A stretch of 64,000 bases of DNA, from NCBI RefSeq assembly GCF_003461955.1, contig NZ_QTYB01000001.1, positions 178,332-242,331 of the forward strand. Reading direction: 5' to 3'. The stretch comes from Ruminococcus sp. AM36-2AA (GTDB taxonomy: Bacteria > Bacillota > Clostridia > Lachnospirales > Lachnospiraceae). Numbering within the stretch: position 1 is the stretch's first letter; each line of letters starts with the position of its first letter. Under the pieces are notes generated by a model. That model saw only the letters and a list, made by a program, of their open reading frames with translations, was not told the origin of the DNA and searched no databases. Positions 44,744-54,243 of the stretch are shown one piece after another. A program made the translations under genes and the position numbers.

Positions 44744-46282
44744 ATGGCAAATGATAATCGAAAGCCGCCGCACAGACATGATCCGGAACTGGCACGAAAA
44801 GAAGCACTCCAGGCCAGACAGACACATACACATCGTTCCGGTCAGAAAGAAAGCGGCCATCGCCAAACCACTTCGCGGGTAAACAAACGTCCGTCCACAC
44901 ACAGTTCTGCCACATCCCGCAGAAAAAACATCAAAAAAAATTCCAGATATCAGCAGGTACGACGTCAGAAAATGATGCTTGCGGGAGGAGGATTTCTGAT
45001 CTTGCTTCTTGTAATTATCTTCTCTGCCCGCTCCTGTATTTCTTCCAGAAAAGCCGCCGAAGCTGCTGCCATCCAAAAAGCACAGGAAGCCGCCCAGGCG
45101 AAAAAATCCGAAGAAACCGCAAAAGCAGCTCAGAAAGATCCTGTTTCACTGACCATCAGTGTTGTAGGCGACTGCACCCTTGGTACAGACGAAACCTTTG
45201 ATTATGACACAAGTCTGAACGCCTATTATGACAGCAACGGAAAAGATTACTTTTTCCAGAATGTAAAAAGTATTTTTTCAGCTGATGATCTGACCATCGC
45301 CAATTTTGAGGGAACACTTACGGATTCGGATACCCGTGAAGATAAAACATTTGCATTTAAAGCACCTGCCGAATATGCACAGATCCTAACCAGTGGTTCC
45401 ATAGAAGCCGTAAATACTGCCAACAATCACAGTCATGATTACGGAGAGCAGAGTTACACGGACACACTGACTGCTCTGGATAACGCAGGGATCATCCATT
45501 TTGGCTATGATGATACTGCAGTTATGGACATCAAGGGCGTTAAAGTCGGACTTGTGGGAATTTATGAACTGAAAGACCATCTTGGCCGTGAACAACAGCT
45601 GAAAGATAATATTGCCAAAGTCAAAGCAGACGGCGCAGAGCTTGTTATTGTAATCTTCCACTGGGGCAATGAGAGCGAAACTGTTCCGGATACCAATCAG
45701 ATGACTCTCGGACGTCTGGCCATTGATGAAGGTGCGGACCTGGTATGCGGGCATCATCCACATGTACTTCAGGGAATTGAAACTTACAAGGGCAAAAATA
45801 TCGTTTACAGTCTTGGAAATTTCTGCTTTGGCGGAAACAGCTCGCCAAGCGATATGGATACCATGATTTTTCAGCAGACCTTTACCATCACCTCCGACGG
45901 TGTACAGGCAGATAATGTAACAAATATCATTCCCTGCTCCATTTCTTCTGCAGACGGTTATAACAACTATCAGCCAACCCCTGCTACCGGCGATGAAGCC
46001 ACCAGAATCAAATCCAAGATTGATGAACGCAGCGCAGCGATTCCAACAGCAGATTCTACAGCCAAATCCTCTGGCGATACAGGCAGTTCTGATACTGTTT
46101 CTGCAGATGACGCATCCGGAAGCACTGATACTTCCGATGAATCTGAATCGGATACAGACTCTGATTTTTCAGATGAATCGGATGGTTCGGATTACGATAC
46201 TTCAGAAGATTATGATACCTCGGACGAAGAAGATTACAGTTCCGATGAAGAGGCAGATTTTTCAGATAACAGCGATGAATAG
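44744..46282 (+). CDS. CapA family protein with acidic Ser/Asp tail
   Basis: 512 residues. A basic N-terminal cytoplasmic part (about 1-70), one membrane helix (MMLAGGGFLILLLVIIFSA), an Ala/Lys helix, then a PGA_cap metallophosphatase-like domain: SVVGDCTLGTDETF, IANFEGTLTDS, TANNHSHDYG, FHWGNES, CGHHPHVLQ. The last 75 residues are almost only S, D, E, G, T and Y. Such proteins are tied to poly-gamma-glutamate or capsule assembly, or act as surface phosphoesterases. No pgsB/C neighbours are present, so the role here is open. Confidence 0.88.
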   Translation: MANDNRKPPHRHDPELARKEALQARQTHTHRSGQKESGHRQTTSRVNKRPSTHSSATSRRKNIKKNSRYQQVRRQKMMLAGGGFLILLLVIIFSARSCISSRKAAEAAAIQKAQEAAQAKKSEETAKAAQKDPVSLTISVVGDCTLGTDETFDYDTSLNAYYDSNGKDYFFQNVKSIFSADDLTIANFEGTLTDSDTREDKTFAFKAPAEYAQILTSGSIEAVNTANNHSHDYGEQSYTDTLTALDNAGIIHFGYDDTAVMDIKGVKVGLVGIYELKDHLGREQQLKDNIAKVKADGAELVIVIFHWGNESETVPDTNQMTLGRLAIDEGADLVCGHHPHVLQGIETYKGKNIVYSLGNFCFGGNSSPSDMDTMIFQQTFTITSDGVQADNVTNIIPCSISSADGYNNYQPTPATGDEATRIKSKIDERSAAIPTADSTAKSSGDTGSSDTVSADDASGSTDTSDESESDTDSDFSDESDGSDYDTSEDYDTSDEEDYSSDEEADFSDNSDE

Positions 46283-46290
46283 ATAAAATA

Positions 46291-46340
46291 AAATCCTGAC
46301 AGATATTGCATGATCCATGCAAAAATCTGTCAGGATTTTT
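46291..46340 (+). terminator. Intrinsic terminator of the CapA-like gene
   Basis: AAATCCTGACAGAT pairs with ATCTGTCAGGATTT across a loop with TTGCATG/CATGCAA pairing. It may also end the converging queA transcript. Confidence 0.9.
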
Positions 46341-46364
46341 ATATGAAAGATAATTGTAATCTTG

Positions 46365-47390
46365 TTACTCGATCATCATGGCATCACCAAAACTGAAGAA
46401 ACGGTATCTCTCCTTCACCGCCTCCTCATAGGCAGCCATAATATGCTCTTTTCCTGCAAGGGCAGAAACCAGCATCAGCAGCGTGGACTCCGGAAGATGG
46501 AAATTGGTGATCAGTCCATCGATTGCTTTGAATTTATAGCCTGGATAGATAAAGATCTCTGTCCAGCCACTTCCGGCTTTTACGATTCCGTCTTCTCCGG
46601 TTGCGGATTCCAGAGTACGACAGCTGGTAGTTCCCACGGAAATCACTCTTCCACCGTTTTTCTTTGTATCATTGATCAGTTTTGCCTGATCTTCTTCCAC
46701 AATGTAAAATTCCGAATGCATATGATGTTTCTCCACATCATCCACTTTTACCGGTCGGAACGTTCCAAGGCCTACATGTAAAGTTACATGGGCAATATTC
46801 ACACCCATTTCTTTTACCTTCTCAAGAAGTTCCGGTGTGAAATGCAGTCCTGCAGTCGGTGCGGCAGCAGATCCTTCATTTTTGGCATACACGGTCTGAT
46901 AACGGTTTTTGTCTTTCAGCTTGTGGGTAATATATGGCGGCAGCGGCATTTCTCCCAGCTGATCCAGAATTTCCTCAAAAATTCCCTCATAATGGAACTG
47001 GATCAGGCGGTTTCCCTCATCTACAATATCGATGATCTCACCTTTTAAAATGCCATCGCCAAAAGTAATTTTGGCACCCGGACGTGCCTTTTTGCCGGGC
47101 TTTACAAGACACTCCCAGATATCATTCTCACGGCGTTTCAGAAGCAGGATCTCGATCAGTGCTCCTGTCTCCTCCTTATGTCCGTAAAGACGTGCCGGAA
47201 TAACTTTGGTGTCATTGATCACAAGGCAGTCTCCCTTATGCAGGTAATCCAGTATATCGGTAAAATGACGATGCTCGATACTTCCGTCTTTCAGGGACAG
47301 ATGCATCAGTCTGGAAGAACTTCTGTCCTCCAGCGGGTCCTGAGCAATCAGTTCCTGCGGCAGGTCATAATAAAAATCTGATGTTTTCAT
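46365..47390 (-). CDS. queA: tRNA preQ1(34) S-adenosylmethionine ribosyltransferase-isomerase
   Basis: 341 residues from ATG 47390 ([20 protein letters not shown], the usual N-terminus); a longer frame to 47528 overlaps trmD. Segments [13 protein letters not shown] and [11 protein letters not shown] are diagnostic. It transfers and rearranges ribose from SAM onto preQ1-tRNA, making epoxyqueuosine. It begins 2 bp after trmD and is the last gene of the ylxM-ffh operon. Confidence 0.96.
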   Translation of the reverse strand: MKTSDFYYDLPQELIAQDPLEDRSSSRLMHLSLKDGSIEHRHFTDILDYLHKGDCLVINDTKVIPARLYGHKEETGALIEILLLKRRENDIWECLVKPGKKARPGAKITFGDGILKGEIIDIVDEGNRLIQFHYEGIFEEILDQLGEMPLPPYITHKLKDKNRYQTVYAKNEGSAAAPTAGLHFTPELLEKVKEMGVNIAHVTLHVGLGTFRPVKVDDVEKHHMHSEFYIVEEDQAKLINDTKKNGGRVISVGTTSCRTLESATGEDGIVKAGSGWTEIFIYPGYKFKAIDGLITNFHLPESTLLMLVSALAGKEHIMAAYEEAVKERYRFFSFGDAMMIE

Positions 47391-47392
47391 AA

Positions 47393-48145
47393 TTATTTTT
47401 CCACTTCCTCTTTCCATTGTTTGCGAAGCCTGCGGACCTCGTTCCACTCTTTGTTTGTAAGATCGGCCTTTGGCAGCAGATCCGGTCTCCATTTGGCAGT
47501 ACGGATAATAGACTGCTCTCTTCTCCATTTATCCACATTTGCATGATGTCCGGAAAGCAACACCTCCGGAACTTTTTTTCCATGCCATTCTTCCGGTCGG
47601 CTGTACTGGGGATATTCCAGAAGATTTCCGGAAAAAGATTCCGTCTCTCCGGATTCCTGATTATTCAGAACTCCTGGTACCATTCTGGAAATGGAATCCA
47701 TCATAACCATAGCCGGAAGTTCCCCACCAGTAAGTACATAATCACCGATAGAAACATAATCCGTCACAATTTCTTCCAGAACACGCTCATCAATTCCCTC
47801 ATAATGACCGCAGAGAAAAACCAGGTCTTCTTCCAGTGCGAACTCTTTCGCCATATTCTGGTTGAAAGTTTTTCCCTGAGGAGTAAGAAAGATCACACGT
47901 GGTTTTCTTCCGATGCGCTCTACAATGGATTCATAGGACAGATATACCGGTTCTGCCTGCATCAGCATTCCGGCACCGCCGCCATATGGATAATCATCTA
48001 CCTTCTGGTGCTTGTTGAAGGCAAAATCCCGGATATTGATCGCTTCCAGTGATAACAGTCCCTTTGTAATCGCACGGCCTGTAATACTTGTGTTCATTCC
48101 GTTCTCGATCATTTCCGGAAACAGTGTAAGTACATGATAATTCAT
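47393..48145 (-). CDS. trmD: tRNA (guanine-N1)-methyltransferase
   Basis: 250 residues, SPOUT-class knotted methyltransferase making m1G37. [46 protein letters not shown] and [13 protein letters not shown] are all present. It directly abuts rimM. Confidence 0.97.
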   Translation of the reverse strand: MNYHVLTLFPEMIENGMNTSITGRAITKGLLSLEAINIRDFAFNKHQKVDDYPYGGGAGMLMQAEPVYLSYESIVERIGRKPRVIFLTPQGKTFNQNMAKEFALEEDLVFLCGHYEGIDERVLEEIVTDYVSIGDYVLTGGELPAMVMMDSISRMVPGVLNNQESGETESFSGNLLEYPQYSRPEEWHGKKVPEVLLSGHHANVDKWRREQSIIRTAKWRPDLLPKADLTNKEWNEVRRLRKQWKEEVEK

Positions 48146-48652
48146 TTAAACAAGCCCTTTCATCAAATGCACAGTCATGGTATTTTTTTCCACGTCTACA
48201 TCAAGAACACAGTCATGGATCGCCGGAAGCAGAACTTCCTCTCCATCCACACGATCTACGATATAAACATCATTGGCACCAGTCTCCATCACATCGCGGA
48301 GTACTCCGAATTTCTCCCCATTCTCCAGAAGTACATCCATTCCGATCAGATCTGCCACATAATATTCATCCTCGCCAAGCTCCTGTGCTTCCTCACGCGG
48401 AATCCAGAGATCACGGCCTTTATACATTTCAATATCATTGATATTATCAACGCCTTCAAACTTCAGGATCGCAAGATTCTTAAAGAATTTTACATTCTGA
48501 ATATTCAGTCTGCGAAGTTCTTTTCCTGTATCCAGAAGCACATATTCAATATCAAGAAAACGCTCTGCATCATCCGTTGTTGGAAAAACCTTTACTTCAC
48601 CACGGACACCATGCGTTGTTGTGATAACTCCTACTTTTAATAAATCTTCCAT
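48146..48652 (-). CDS. rimM: 16S rRNA processing protein
   Basis: 168 residues. N-terminal RimM domain (VGVITTTHGVRGEVKVFPTT) and C-terminal PRC barrel (ETGANDVYIVDRVDGEEVLL). It binds S19 and helps 30S head maturation. It lies between khpA and trmD in the standard order. Confidence 0.96.
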   Translation of the reverse strand: MEDLLKVGVITTTHGVRGEVKVFPTTDDAERFLDIEYVLLDTGKELRRLNIQNVKFFKNLAILKFEGVDNINDIEMYKGRDLWIPREEAQELGEDEYYVADLIGMDVLLENGEKFGVLRDVMETGANDVYIVDRVDGEEVLLPAIHDCVLDVDVEKNTMTVHLMKGLV

Positions 48653-48712
48653 TTTTGCTCCCTTTCAGAGTAAAAACAGGAGCCATGGAATCCACAGCTC
48701 CTGTCTCATTTT

Positions 48713-48943
48713 TCATTGCAGAATATCTACAATCACTTTTTTGCTGCTTTTTGAAGAAGCCGCTTTCACAACAGTACGGATTGCCTTGGCAATTCTTCCC
48801 TGTCTTCCAATGACCTTACCCATATCGGCCGGTCCGACTTTCAGTTCAACAACAATCGCGTCGTCTTTCTCAGTCTCAGTAACGACTACCTCATCCGGAT
48901 TTTCAACAAGAGATTTTGCAATTACTTCTACAAGTTGTTTCAT
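48713..48943 (-). CDS. khpA: KH-domain RNA-binding protein
   Basis: 76 residues, a single type II KH domain with the GxxG loop in GKVIGRQGRIAKAIRTVV. Homologues act with KhpB in RNA binding and cell-elongation control. GGAGGTATGTA ribosome binding site. Position between rpsP and rimM is standard. Confidence 0.95.
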   Translation of the reverse strand: MKQLVEVIAKSLVENPDEVVVTETEKDDAIVVELKVGPADMGKVIGRQGRIAKAIRTVVKAASSKSSKKVIVDILQ

Positions 48944-48999
48944 TACATACCTCCTTGCTCTGCCCTTACGGGGCCCACAGATCTTAAATCTGTCAGGTA

Positions 49000-49245
49000 T
49001 TATTTCTCGATTCCGGCAAGTTTAAGAAGCTTAGCAACTACTTCTGTAGGCTGAGCACCAGCTGCAAGCCATTTCTTAGCTGCCTCTTCGTCGATTTTGT
49101 ATACGCTTGGGTCAAGGTTCGGATCATATGTTCCGATCTCTGCGATACATCTTCCGTCACGTTTGCAGCGGGAATCTGCTACTACGATTCTATAGAAAGG
49201 TGCTTTCTTCTGTCCCATTCTTCTTAATCTGATCTTAACTGCCAT
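49000..49245 (-). CDS. rpsP: 30S ribosomal protein S16
   Basis: 81 residues: [20 protein letters not shown] and [14 protein letters not shown] are invariant S16 segments. GGAGGAAAACAAA ribosome binding site. Confidence 0.97.
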   Translation of the reverse strand: MAVKIRLRRMGQKKAPFYRIVVADSRCKRDGRCIAEIGTYDPNLDPSVYKIDEEAAKKWLAAGAQPTEVVAKLLKLAGIEK

Positions 49246-49290
49246 TTTTGTTTTCCTCCAATTATCTTTCTAAAAATTTATTGTTGTTTA

Positions 49291-50643
49291 TTAAAAGGGA
49301 AGCTTAAAGCCGCCTCTTTTTCCCATATTCATCTTGCCGCCTGTTAAGCCCGGCATCTGTTTCATCATCTTCTTGCTCTGCTCAAACTGCTTCACAAGAC
49401 GGTTTACTTCTGTGACATCCACGCCTGCACCTCTGGCGATGCGGTTCTTACGGGATATGTTCAGAATGTTCGGATTGCTTCTCTCCTGAGGTGTCATGGA
49501 AAGGATGATGGACTTGGTGCGATCCATAGCTTTCTCATCGATCATGCCCTCGATATCTTTCATCTTGCCGCCCATTCCAGGAAGCATGTTCAGGATACTG
49601 GAAATACCACCCATTTTGTTCATCTGTTCCATGCTGGTAAGATAGTCATTAAAGTCGAAGTCCATTTTCTTCAGCTTCTTCTGCATCTCCTGGGCCTGTT
49701 CCTGATCCACAGATGCTTCCACCTTCTCGATCAGGCTCATCACATCGCCCATACCAAGGATTCTGGAAGCCATACGTTCCGGATAAAACTGTTCCAGGTC
49801 CGAAAGCTTCTCTCCCATACCAACATAGAAGATCGGTTTGCCGGTTACGGCTTTAATGGAAAGTGCAGCTCCACCTCGTGTATCACCGTCCATCTTGGTC
49901 AGGATCACGCCGTCAATGCCGACTTTATCAGAAAAGTTCTGCGCTACATTCACCGCATCCTGTCCTGTCATGGCATCAACTACAAGCACTGTCGCATCCA
50001 CATTCACATTTGCCTTGATATTCTCAAGCTCCTGCATCATATCTTCATCAATATGAAGACGTCCTGCGGTATCGATCAGTACAACATTCTGCTGATTGGA
50101 TTTCGCATGCTCGATAGCTGCTTTTGCAATGTCCACGGGATTCTGCTTGTCTCCCATGGAAAAGACCTCGACGCCCTGCTTCTCACCATTCACCTGCAGC
50201 TGTGTGATCGCTGCGGGACGGTAAACATCACAGGCCACAAGCAGTGGTCTCTTTCCTTTGGATTTCAGTTTGCCTGCCAGCTTGGCAACCGTTGTTGTCT
50301 TACCTGCACCCTGGAGGCCGACCATCATAAGAACGGTAAGATCCATTCCCGGTTTGATCGGAAGTTCTGTTGTCTCACTTCCCATCAGATTGACCAGCTC
50401 GTCATTTACGATCTTGATCACCATCTGTCCCGGATTCAGACCATTCATAACATCCTGTCCGATAGCCTTTTCCTGAACAGATTTCGTAAACTGCTTAACG
50501 ACCTTAAAGTTAACATCCGCTTCCAGAAGTGCCATCTTAACTTCTTTCAGCGCAACCTTGACATCAGCCTCTGTAAGACGGCCTTTGCCTTTCAGCTTTT
50601 TAAATACATTCTGCAGTTTATCTGTTAAACTCTCAAATGCCAT
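49291..50643 (-). CDS. ffh: Signal recognition particle protein
   Basis: 450 residues. N and G domains (GLQGAGKTTTVAKLA, DTAGR, TKMDGDTRGGAALS) and a methionine-rich M domain ending in GKRGGFKLPF. It binds signal sequences and 4.5S/6S-type SRP RNA for co-translational targeting. It follows ylxM, its usual partner. No SRP RNA gene was seen in this window. Confidence 0.97.
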   Translation of the reverse strand: MAFESLTDKLQNVFKKLKGKGRLTEADVKVALKEVKMALLEADVNFKVVKQFTKSVQEKAIGQDVMNGLNPGQMVIKIVNDELVNLMGSETTELPIKPGMDLTVLMMVGLQGAGKTTTVAKLAGKLKSKGKRPLLVACDVYRPAAITQLQVNGEKQGVEVFSMGDKQNPVDIAKAAIEHAKSNQQNVVLIDTAGRLHIDEDMMQELENIKANVNVDATVLVVDAMTGQDAVNVAQNFSDKVGIDGVILTKMDGDTRGGAALSIKAVTGKPIFYVGMGEKLSDLEQFYPERMASRILGMGDVMSLIEKVEASVDQEQAQEMQKKLKKMDFDFNDYLTSMEQMNKMGGISSILNMLPGMGGKMKDIEGMIDEKAMDRTKSIILSMTPQERSNPNILNISRKNRIARGAGVDVTEVNRLVKQFEQSKKMMKQMPGLTGGKMNMGKRGGFKLPF

Positions 50644-50646
50644 TGA

Positions 50647-50970
50647 TCATAACTCCTCTAATATCACATTGGAAATCGCCGCAATATCTTCGGCGTGGTA
50701 CTTGTCAGCCAGTTCATGGATCTTCATAACCTGACTGCGGATGTTCAGGAATTTCTCGACCAGATGGAGTTTCTCTTCGTATTCTTCCAACGTCCGATTG
50801 CACCGTCTGATCATATCATGTACACCCTGTCTGCTGATGCCAAGTTCCTCAGCAACTTCACTTAAGGAATAATCCTCAAATACCACACTGGTGTACACCT
50901 GCCGCTGCCTCTCTGTCAGAAGCTCTCCATAAAAATCAAATAAAAAAGTCTGCTCTACAAATTTCTCCAT
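50647..50970 (-). CDS. ylxM: YlxM/UPF0122 family regulator of the SRP operon
   Basis: 107 residues with a sigma-like [23 protein letters not shown] and [19 protein letters not shown]. In streptococci YlxM modulates SRP GTPase activity. First gene of the operon, 18 bp downstream of its promoter. Confidence 0.93.
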   Translation of the reverse strand: MEKFVEQTFLFDFYGELLTERQRQVYTSVVFEDYSLSEVAEELGISRQGVHDMIRRCNRTLEEYEEKLHLVEKFLNIRSQVMKIHELADKYHAEDIAAISNVILEEL

Positions 50971-50987
50971 CTGTAATCACCTTGGCT

Positions 50988-51016
50988 ATCATACACGATT
51001 CCGGCATGCCTGTCAA
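50988..51016 (-). promoter_or_regulatory. Sigma-A promoter of the ylxM-ffh-rpsP-trmD-queA operon
   Basis: On the minus strand: TTGACA, 17 bp, TATGAT. The predicted start gives a very short leader of about 11 bases before ATG 50970. Confidence 0.85.
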
Positions 51017-51058
51017 GGGTTTTTGCTTTACAAATTTATTTTTTCCAAAATTTCACAG

Positions 51059-51113
51059 AAAAAAGGCCGGGAAAGCGCTTTTCTGCTGAGTTTTGCAGGC
51101 TTTTCCGACCTTT
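51059..51113 (-). terminator. Intrinsic terminator of the UroD-family gene
   Basis: AAAGGTCGGAAAAGC faces GCTTTCCCGGCCTTT with one mismatch, followed by T on the minus strand. Confidence 0.8.
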
Positions 51114-51166
51114 ATTTATTTTATTTTCTTCCTATTATATAGTTATATAGGCCAATCTGAATTCGA

Positions 51167-52162
51167 TCAAAACATTTCTTTCGTCATTTTATCGATTTCC
51201 TGATCTACTGCCTCATAAACACCTGGGATGCAGGAAAAATTCAGGCCATGGGTGGTACATGGAATAAAATGAAGTTTACCACAGTCTCTGCAAAGCTGAT
51301 CGGTTGCTTCTTCAATCATTTCCTGATTCCAGTCAAAACGATCTACTTTACCATTATCGATACCGCCCATAAATGTGATATCTTTTCCATATTCTTTGAT
51401 CAGTTTTGGAAGATCATTGACTGACATACATCCCTGCCATACATCAATTCCCATCTCGATCATTGTTGGAACCAGTGTTGCACTGTAACTGTCATTGTGA
51501 TGAATGATCAGTTCTACCCCGTGATCATGGTAATAGCCATAAATACGTTTGTAGGAATCCATAAAGAATTCACGGAACATGTCCACACTGATAAATGTAG
51601 ATTTCTGTGTTCCCCAGTCATCATGATGGAATACAACATCCGGTTTCATATAGGTACAGATCTGCTCTGCCCATTTCAGTTCCCACTCTGTAATATATTC
51701 GATCAGTTCATGCATGGCTTCCGGTTCTTCGTAAAAATTCATCATAGTATTCTGAATTTCACAGAGATAATGGCACATCTCAAAAACTCCCGGTGCGATC
51801 AGTGTGGCAACCATTGTTTCATTCCTATCAATTCCGGCAATGGTCTCCTGGCATGCTTTCCAGTCTTCTGCTGTGTAATTGATATCCGGTGCTTTTACAT
51901 ATTTTTTCCATTCTGTGATATCCGGGCATACCAGATGTTCGGGATCATGAAGTGGAAACGCTCCTGGCGTTCCTGCCGGCCAGGAATTATAATATCCCCA
52001 GCCACATTTTACTGTTGGTGCACCAGGTCCTTCCGGCATCATCGGATACTGCTGCTGATAGGGAGTATTCAGAACAAAGGTCAGTCCCTCATACTGTTTT
52101 ACAAAACGATCCGGATTTCCTCCACGGATTACTTCCATCATATTCTGTCTTTTTGTTAACAT
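51167..52162 (-). CDS. Uroporphyrinogen decarboxylase (UroD/MtaA) family protein
   Basis: 331 residues. TIM-barrel UroD-like protein; the segments FHHDDWGTQKSTFISVDMFR, IIHHNDS, FMGGIDN and HFIPCTTHGLNF place it with the methylcobamide:CoM methyltransferase-like branch rather than with heme-pathway HemE. Such proteins transfer methyl groups between corrinoid proteins and acceptors or demethylate small compounds. No corrinoid protein gene adjoins it. It is divergent from a PucR-type regulator, with paired direct repeats between them, which suggests substrate-dependent control. Confidence 0.85.
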   Translation of the reverse strand: MLTKRQNMMEVIRGGNPDRFVKQYEGLTFVLNTPYQQQYPMMPEGPGAPTVKCGWGYYNSWPAGTPGAFPLHDPEHLVCPDITEWKKYVKAPDINYTAEDWKACQETIAGIDRNETMVATLIAPGVFEMCHYLCEIQNTMMNFYEEPEAMHELIEYITEWELKWAEQICTYMKPDVVFHHDDWGTQKSTFISVDMFREFFMDSYKRIYGYYHDHGVELIIHHNDSYSATLVPTMIEMGIDVWQGCMSVNDLPKLIKEYGKDITFMGGIDNGKVDRFDWNQEMIEEATDQLCRDCGKLHFIPCTTHGLNFSCIPGVYEAVDQEIDKMTKEMF

Positions 52163-52193
52163 AAAAACACCTCCGCTACGTTATTATGCAGGA

Positions 52194-52258
52194 AAGCCTT
52201 TTTTCCGCACTTGTTTTGCTACACCCCAATATAAAAGGCTTATTTCTGCACTTGTTTT
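52194..52258. promoter_or_regulatory. Two 24-bp direct repeats in the divergent intergenic region
   Basis: Units at 52194-52217 and 52235-52258 share GCACTTGTTTT exactly and about 20 of 24 positions overall. They are 41 bp apart start to start, close to four helical turns. They lie between the UroD-family gene and the PucR-type regulator and are candidate binding sites for that regulator. Confidence 0.65.
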
Positions 52259-52362
52259 TTCTTTATGATTCTATTATACTGAAAATCAGAAGAATCACAA
52301 TTCCACATAATATGGTGATTATTTCTATTTTTTCCTATAAAATATAGGAAGGAGGATTTTCT

Positions 52363-53901
52363 TTGAAACTCAGTGCAAAAATCATCTGTTATCACTTACA
52401 GAAATCATTTTCCATACATACATCCAGGCTGGATACATTTCCCACGCTTTCCTGCCCTTCCTGTTTTGAAAAAAGCATGCCTCTTCAGGATGGACGTGTT
52501 TACCTCATCACAGATCCGGATTTTCAGCCAACTTTTCATCATCCCAAAAATATCCTGTTCCTGATGATCGGAAAAGCTTATCAGAATTACGAATTATCCC
52601 AGCCAAATATGTGTATCATCCCTGAAGACCTTCCTGTTAACACTGTTTTTAATAAACTTCAGGATATTTTTATCCTTTATGACCAGTGGAATCAGTCTCT
52701 GATGGATTCCCGTCTTCGAAACGCTTCTATTCAGGAGCTTCTGGATCTTACCACTTCCATCATTCCAAATCCAATGATGCTGATCGGCATGGATTTTACC
52801 ATCATTGCTTCCAGAGGCTGGGACCTGGGTGATCTCTCCAATTCCGTTCTGGGTTCCAGCGAAAATACCTGGGATATTGTGGACAGTCTGAAGCAGGACC
52901 CTCATTACGAGGAAGCATTTTATAAAACTGGTTATTTTTATTATCCGGGAAATGGCCTTACGGTTCCTTCTCTCTGTGTAAACATTTCCAACAATGACAA
53001 GGCCGTATACAGACTGATGTTTTCCGGAGGTGAAGTTCCTCTGGATGACACCTTTGGTTTCGTCCTGGAGTACCTTTCCCAAATGGTATCTCATGCACTT
53101 TCCACAGGTATCATGCACAACCGGGATAAAGCTTTTCCTCTGCATCAGATTTTTATATCCATCCTGACAGACCCTGGAGCTGATTATGTAAAAGTCAGCC
53201 AGCAGCTGACAAATGTGGGGTGGCTTTCTTCCCATATGTATCAATGCATCCTGATCCAGACCGGGCTGATCGATCAGAAAAATCTGACCCTCAATGCCAT
53301 CTGCAATTATCTGGAAAATACGATCCCGGCAAGCTGCGCTACCGAATATAAAGGGAATGCTGTGCTTTTTATCAATCTGGATCTCTGTACTATGACCGTC
53401 CAAGAAATTTCCGATAAGATTGAAGGCTTTATCAAAAGTAGCATGCTAAGCGCCGGATACAGCAGGAAGATGCTCGGGCATTTCAATTTCCACCGTCAAT
53501 ACACACAGGCTTCTGTCACTTTACAGGTTGGCAAACGCAAAAACCCCGCAGAAAGTATCCACTATTTTAACTCCATCGCTCTGCCCTACATCCTGGAACA
53601 GGCTACCAGAAAACTTCCTGCTTACATGATCTGCCACGAAAAGCTTCTGTCACTAAAATACAAAGATGAGGCAAAACAATCTCATCTCTATGACACACTG
53701 CGTTGTTTTCTGGAACACAACCAGAACATTGCCCATACTGCCAGTGCTTTATTTATCCACAGAACTACTCTTCTTTACCGTCTGGATAAGATCAAAGCAT
53801 TTCTGGATTCGGATCTTACAGACAGAGATGAAATCCTTTATCTGCTGCTTTCTTTTCATCTGATGGATATGGAAGAAGAAAATCAGAACACAAACGCATA
53901 A
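52363..53901 (+). CDS. PucR/CdaR-type transcriptional regulator
   Basis: 512 residues. It starts with TTG at 52363, set by an AGGAGG box at good spacing. No membrane segment. The N-terminal half has a GAF/PucR-like sensory region (MLIGMDFTIIASRGWDLGDL) and the C-terminal end has the HTH of the PucR C-terminal domain (NIAHTASALFIHRTTLLYRL). Such proteins usually activate adjacent catabolic genes in response to a substrate. Here the divergent neighbour is the UroD-family methyltransferase. Confidence 0.87.
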   Translation: MKLSAKIICYHLQKSFSIHTSRLDTFPTLSCPSCFEKSMPLQDGRVYLITDPDFQPTFHHPKNILFLMIGKAYQNYELSQPNMCIIPEDLPVNTVFNKLQDIFILYDQWNQSLMDSRLRNASIQELLDLTTSIIPNPMMLIGMDFTIIASRGWDLGDLSNSVLGSSENTWDIVDSLKQDPHYEEAFYKTGYFYYPGNGLTVPSLCVNISNNDKAVYRLMFSGGEVPLDDTFGFVLEYLSQMVSHALSTGIMHNRDKAFPLHQIFISILTDPGADYVKVSQQLTNVGWLSSHMYQCILIQTGLIDQKNLTLNAICNYLENTIPASCATEYKGNAVLFINLDLCTMTVQEISDKIEGFIKSSMLSAGYSRKMLGHFNFHRQYTQASVTLQVGKRKNPAESIHYFNSIALPYILEQATRKLPAYMICHEKLLSLKYKDEAKQSHLYDTLRCFLEHNQNIAHTASALFIHRTTLLYRLDKIKAFLDSDLTDRDEILYLLLSFHLMDMEEENQNTNA

Positions 53902-53956
53902 AAAAAACGGGAAATCTCATGCATACCATAATATGCTTCCTGATTTCCCGTTTTTT
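53902..53956 (+). terminator. Intrinsic terminator of the PucR-type gene
   Basis: AAAAAACGGGAAATC pairs with GATTTCCCGTTTTTT with extra CATAT/ATATG-like pairing in the loop; usable in both directions. Confidence 0.9.
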
Positions 53957-53963
53957 CTATGTA

Positions 53964-53975
53964 AAGCGGATATTC
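53964..53975. repeat. Possible fragment of the dispersed repeat (copy E)
   Basis: AAGCGGATATTC is identical to the first 12 bases of the hairpin unit of copies B and C. It again lies just past the 3' end of a minus-strand gene. Short enough that chance cannot be excluded. Confidence 0.35.
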
Positions 53976-53979
53976 TCTT

Positions 53980-54243
53980 TTATAATTCTTCCTTTTTTTC
54001 TTCGTTCAGAATTGAAGTACAGTGTGGGCATCTTGTAGCCTCGATGTCGATCTCACTTCTGCAGAACGGACATACCTTCGTAGTTGGTGCAGGCTCTTCC
54101 TCTTTTTTTGCTCCGATGGAAGTGATCTTGTTTACCGCCTTCAGAAGACAGAAAAGAATAAATGCCATGATCACACCAATAGCCATGTCCATGACATTTC
54201 CCCGCAATGCAAAGGCTTTGAATTCCTCCAGAAACTTTTTCAT
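53980..54243 (-). CDS. Internally deleted MscL-like protein with zinc ribbon
   Basis: 87 residues. The N-terminal [20 protein letters not shown] is a full MscL N-terminus and start of TM1; it joins directly to [15 protein letters not shown], the end of MscL TM2 and its exit. The rest of TM1, the periplasmic loop and the start of TM2 (about 60 residues in normal MscL of 130-150) are absent. A C-terminal CPFC-X11-CPHC zinc ribbon is intact. The frame is open and has a GGAGGAATCACAA ribosome binding site and a TATAAT box at 54319-54324. It cannot form a normal two-helix mechanosensitive channel subunit; it is either a recent deletion allele or a small single-span membrane protein. Confidence 0.8.
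   Translation of the reverse strand: MKKFLEEFKAFALRGNVMDMAIGVIMAFILFCLLKAVNKITSIGAKKEEEPAPTTKVCPFCRSEIDIEATRCPHCTSILNEEKKEEL

Noticed and set aside
47391-47528. N-terminal extension of queA
   Set aside because: It overlaps trmD out of frame; [11 protein letters not shown] at 47390 is the normal start.
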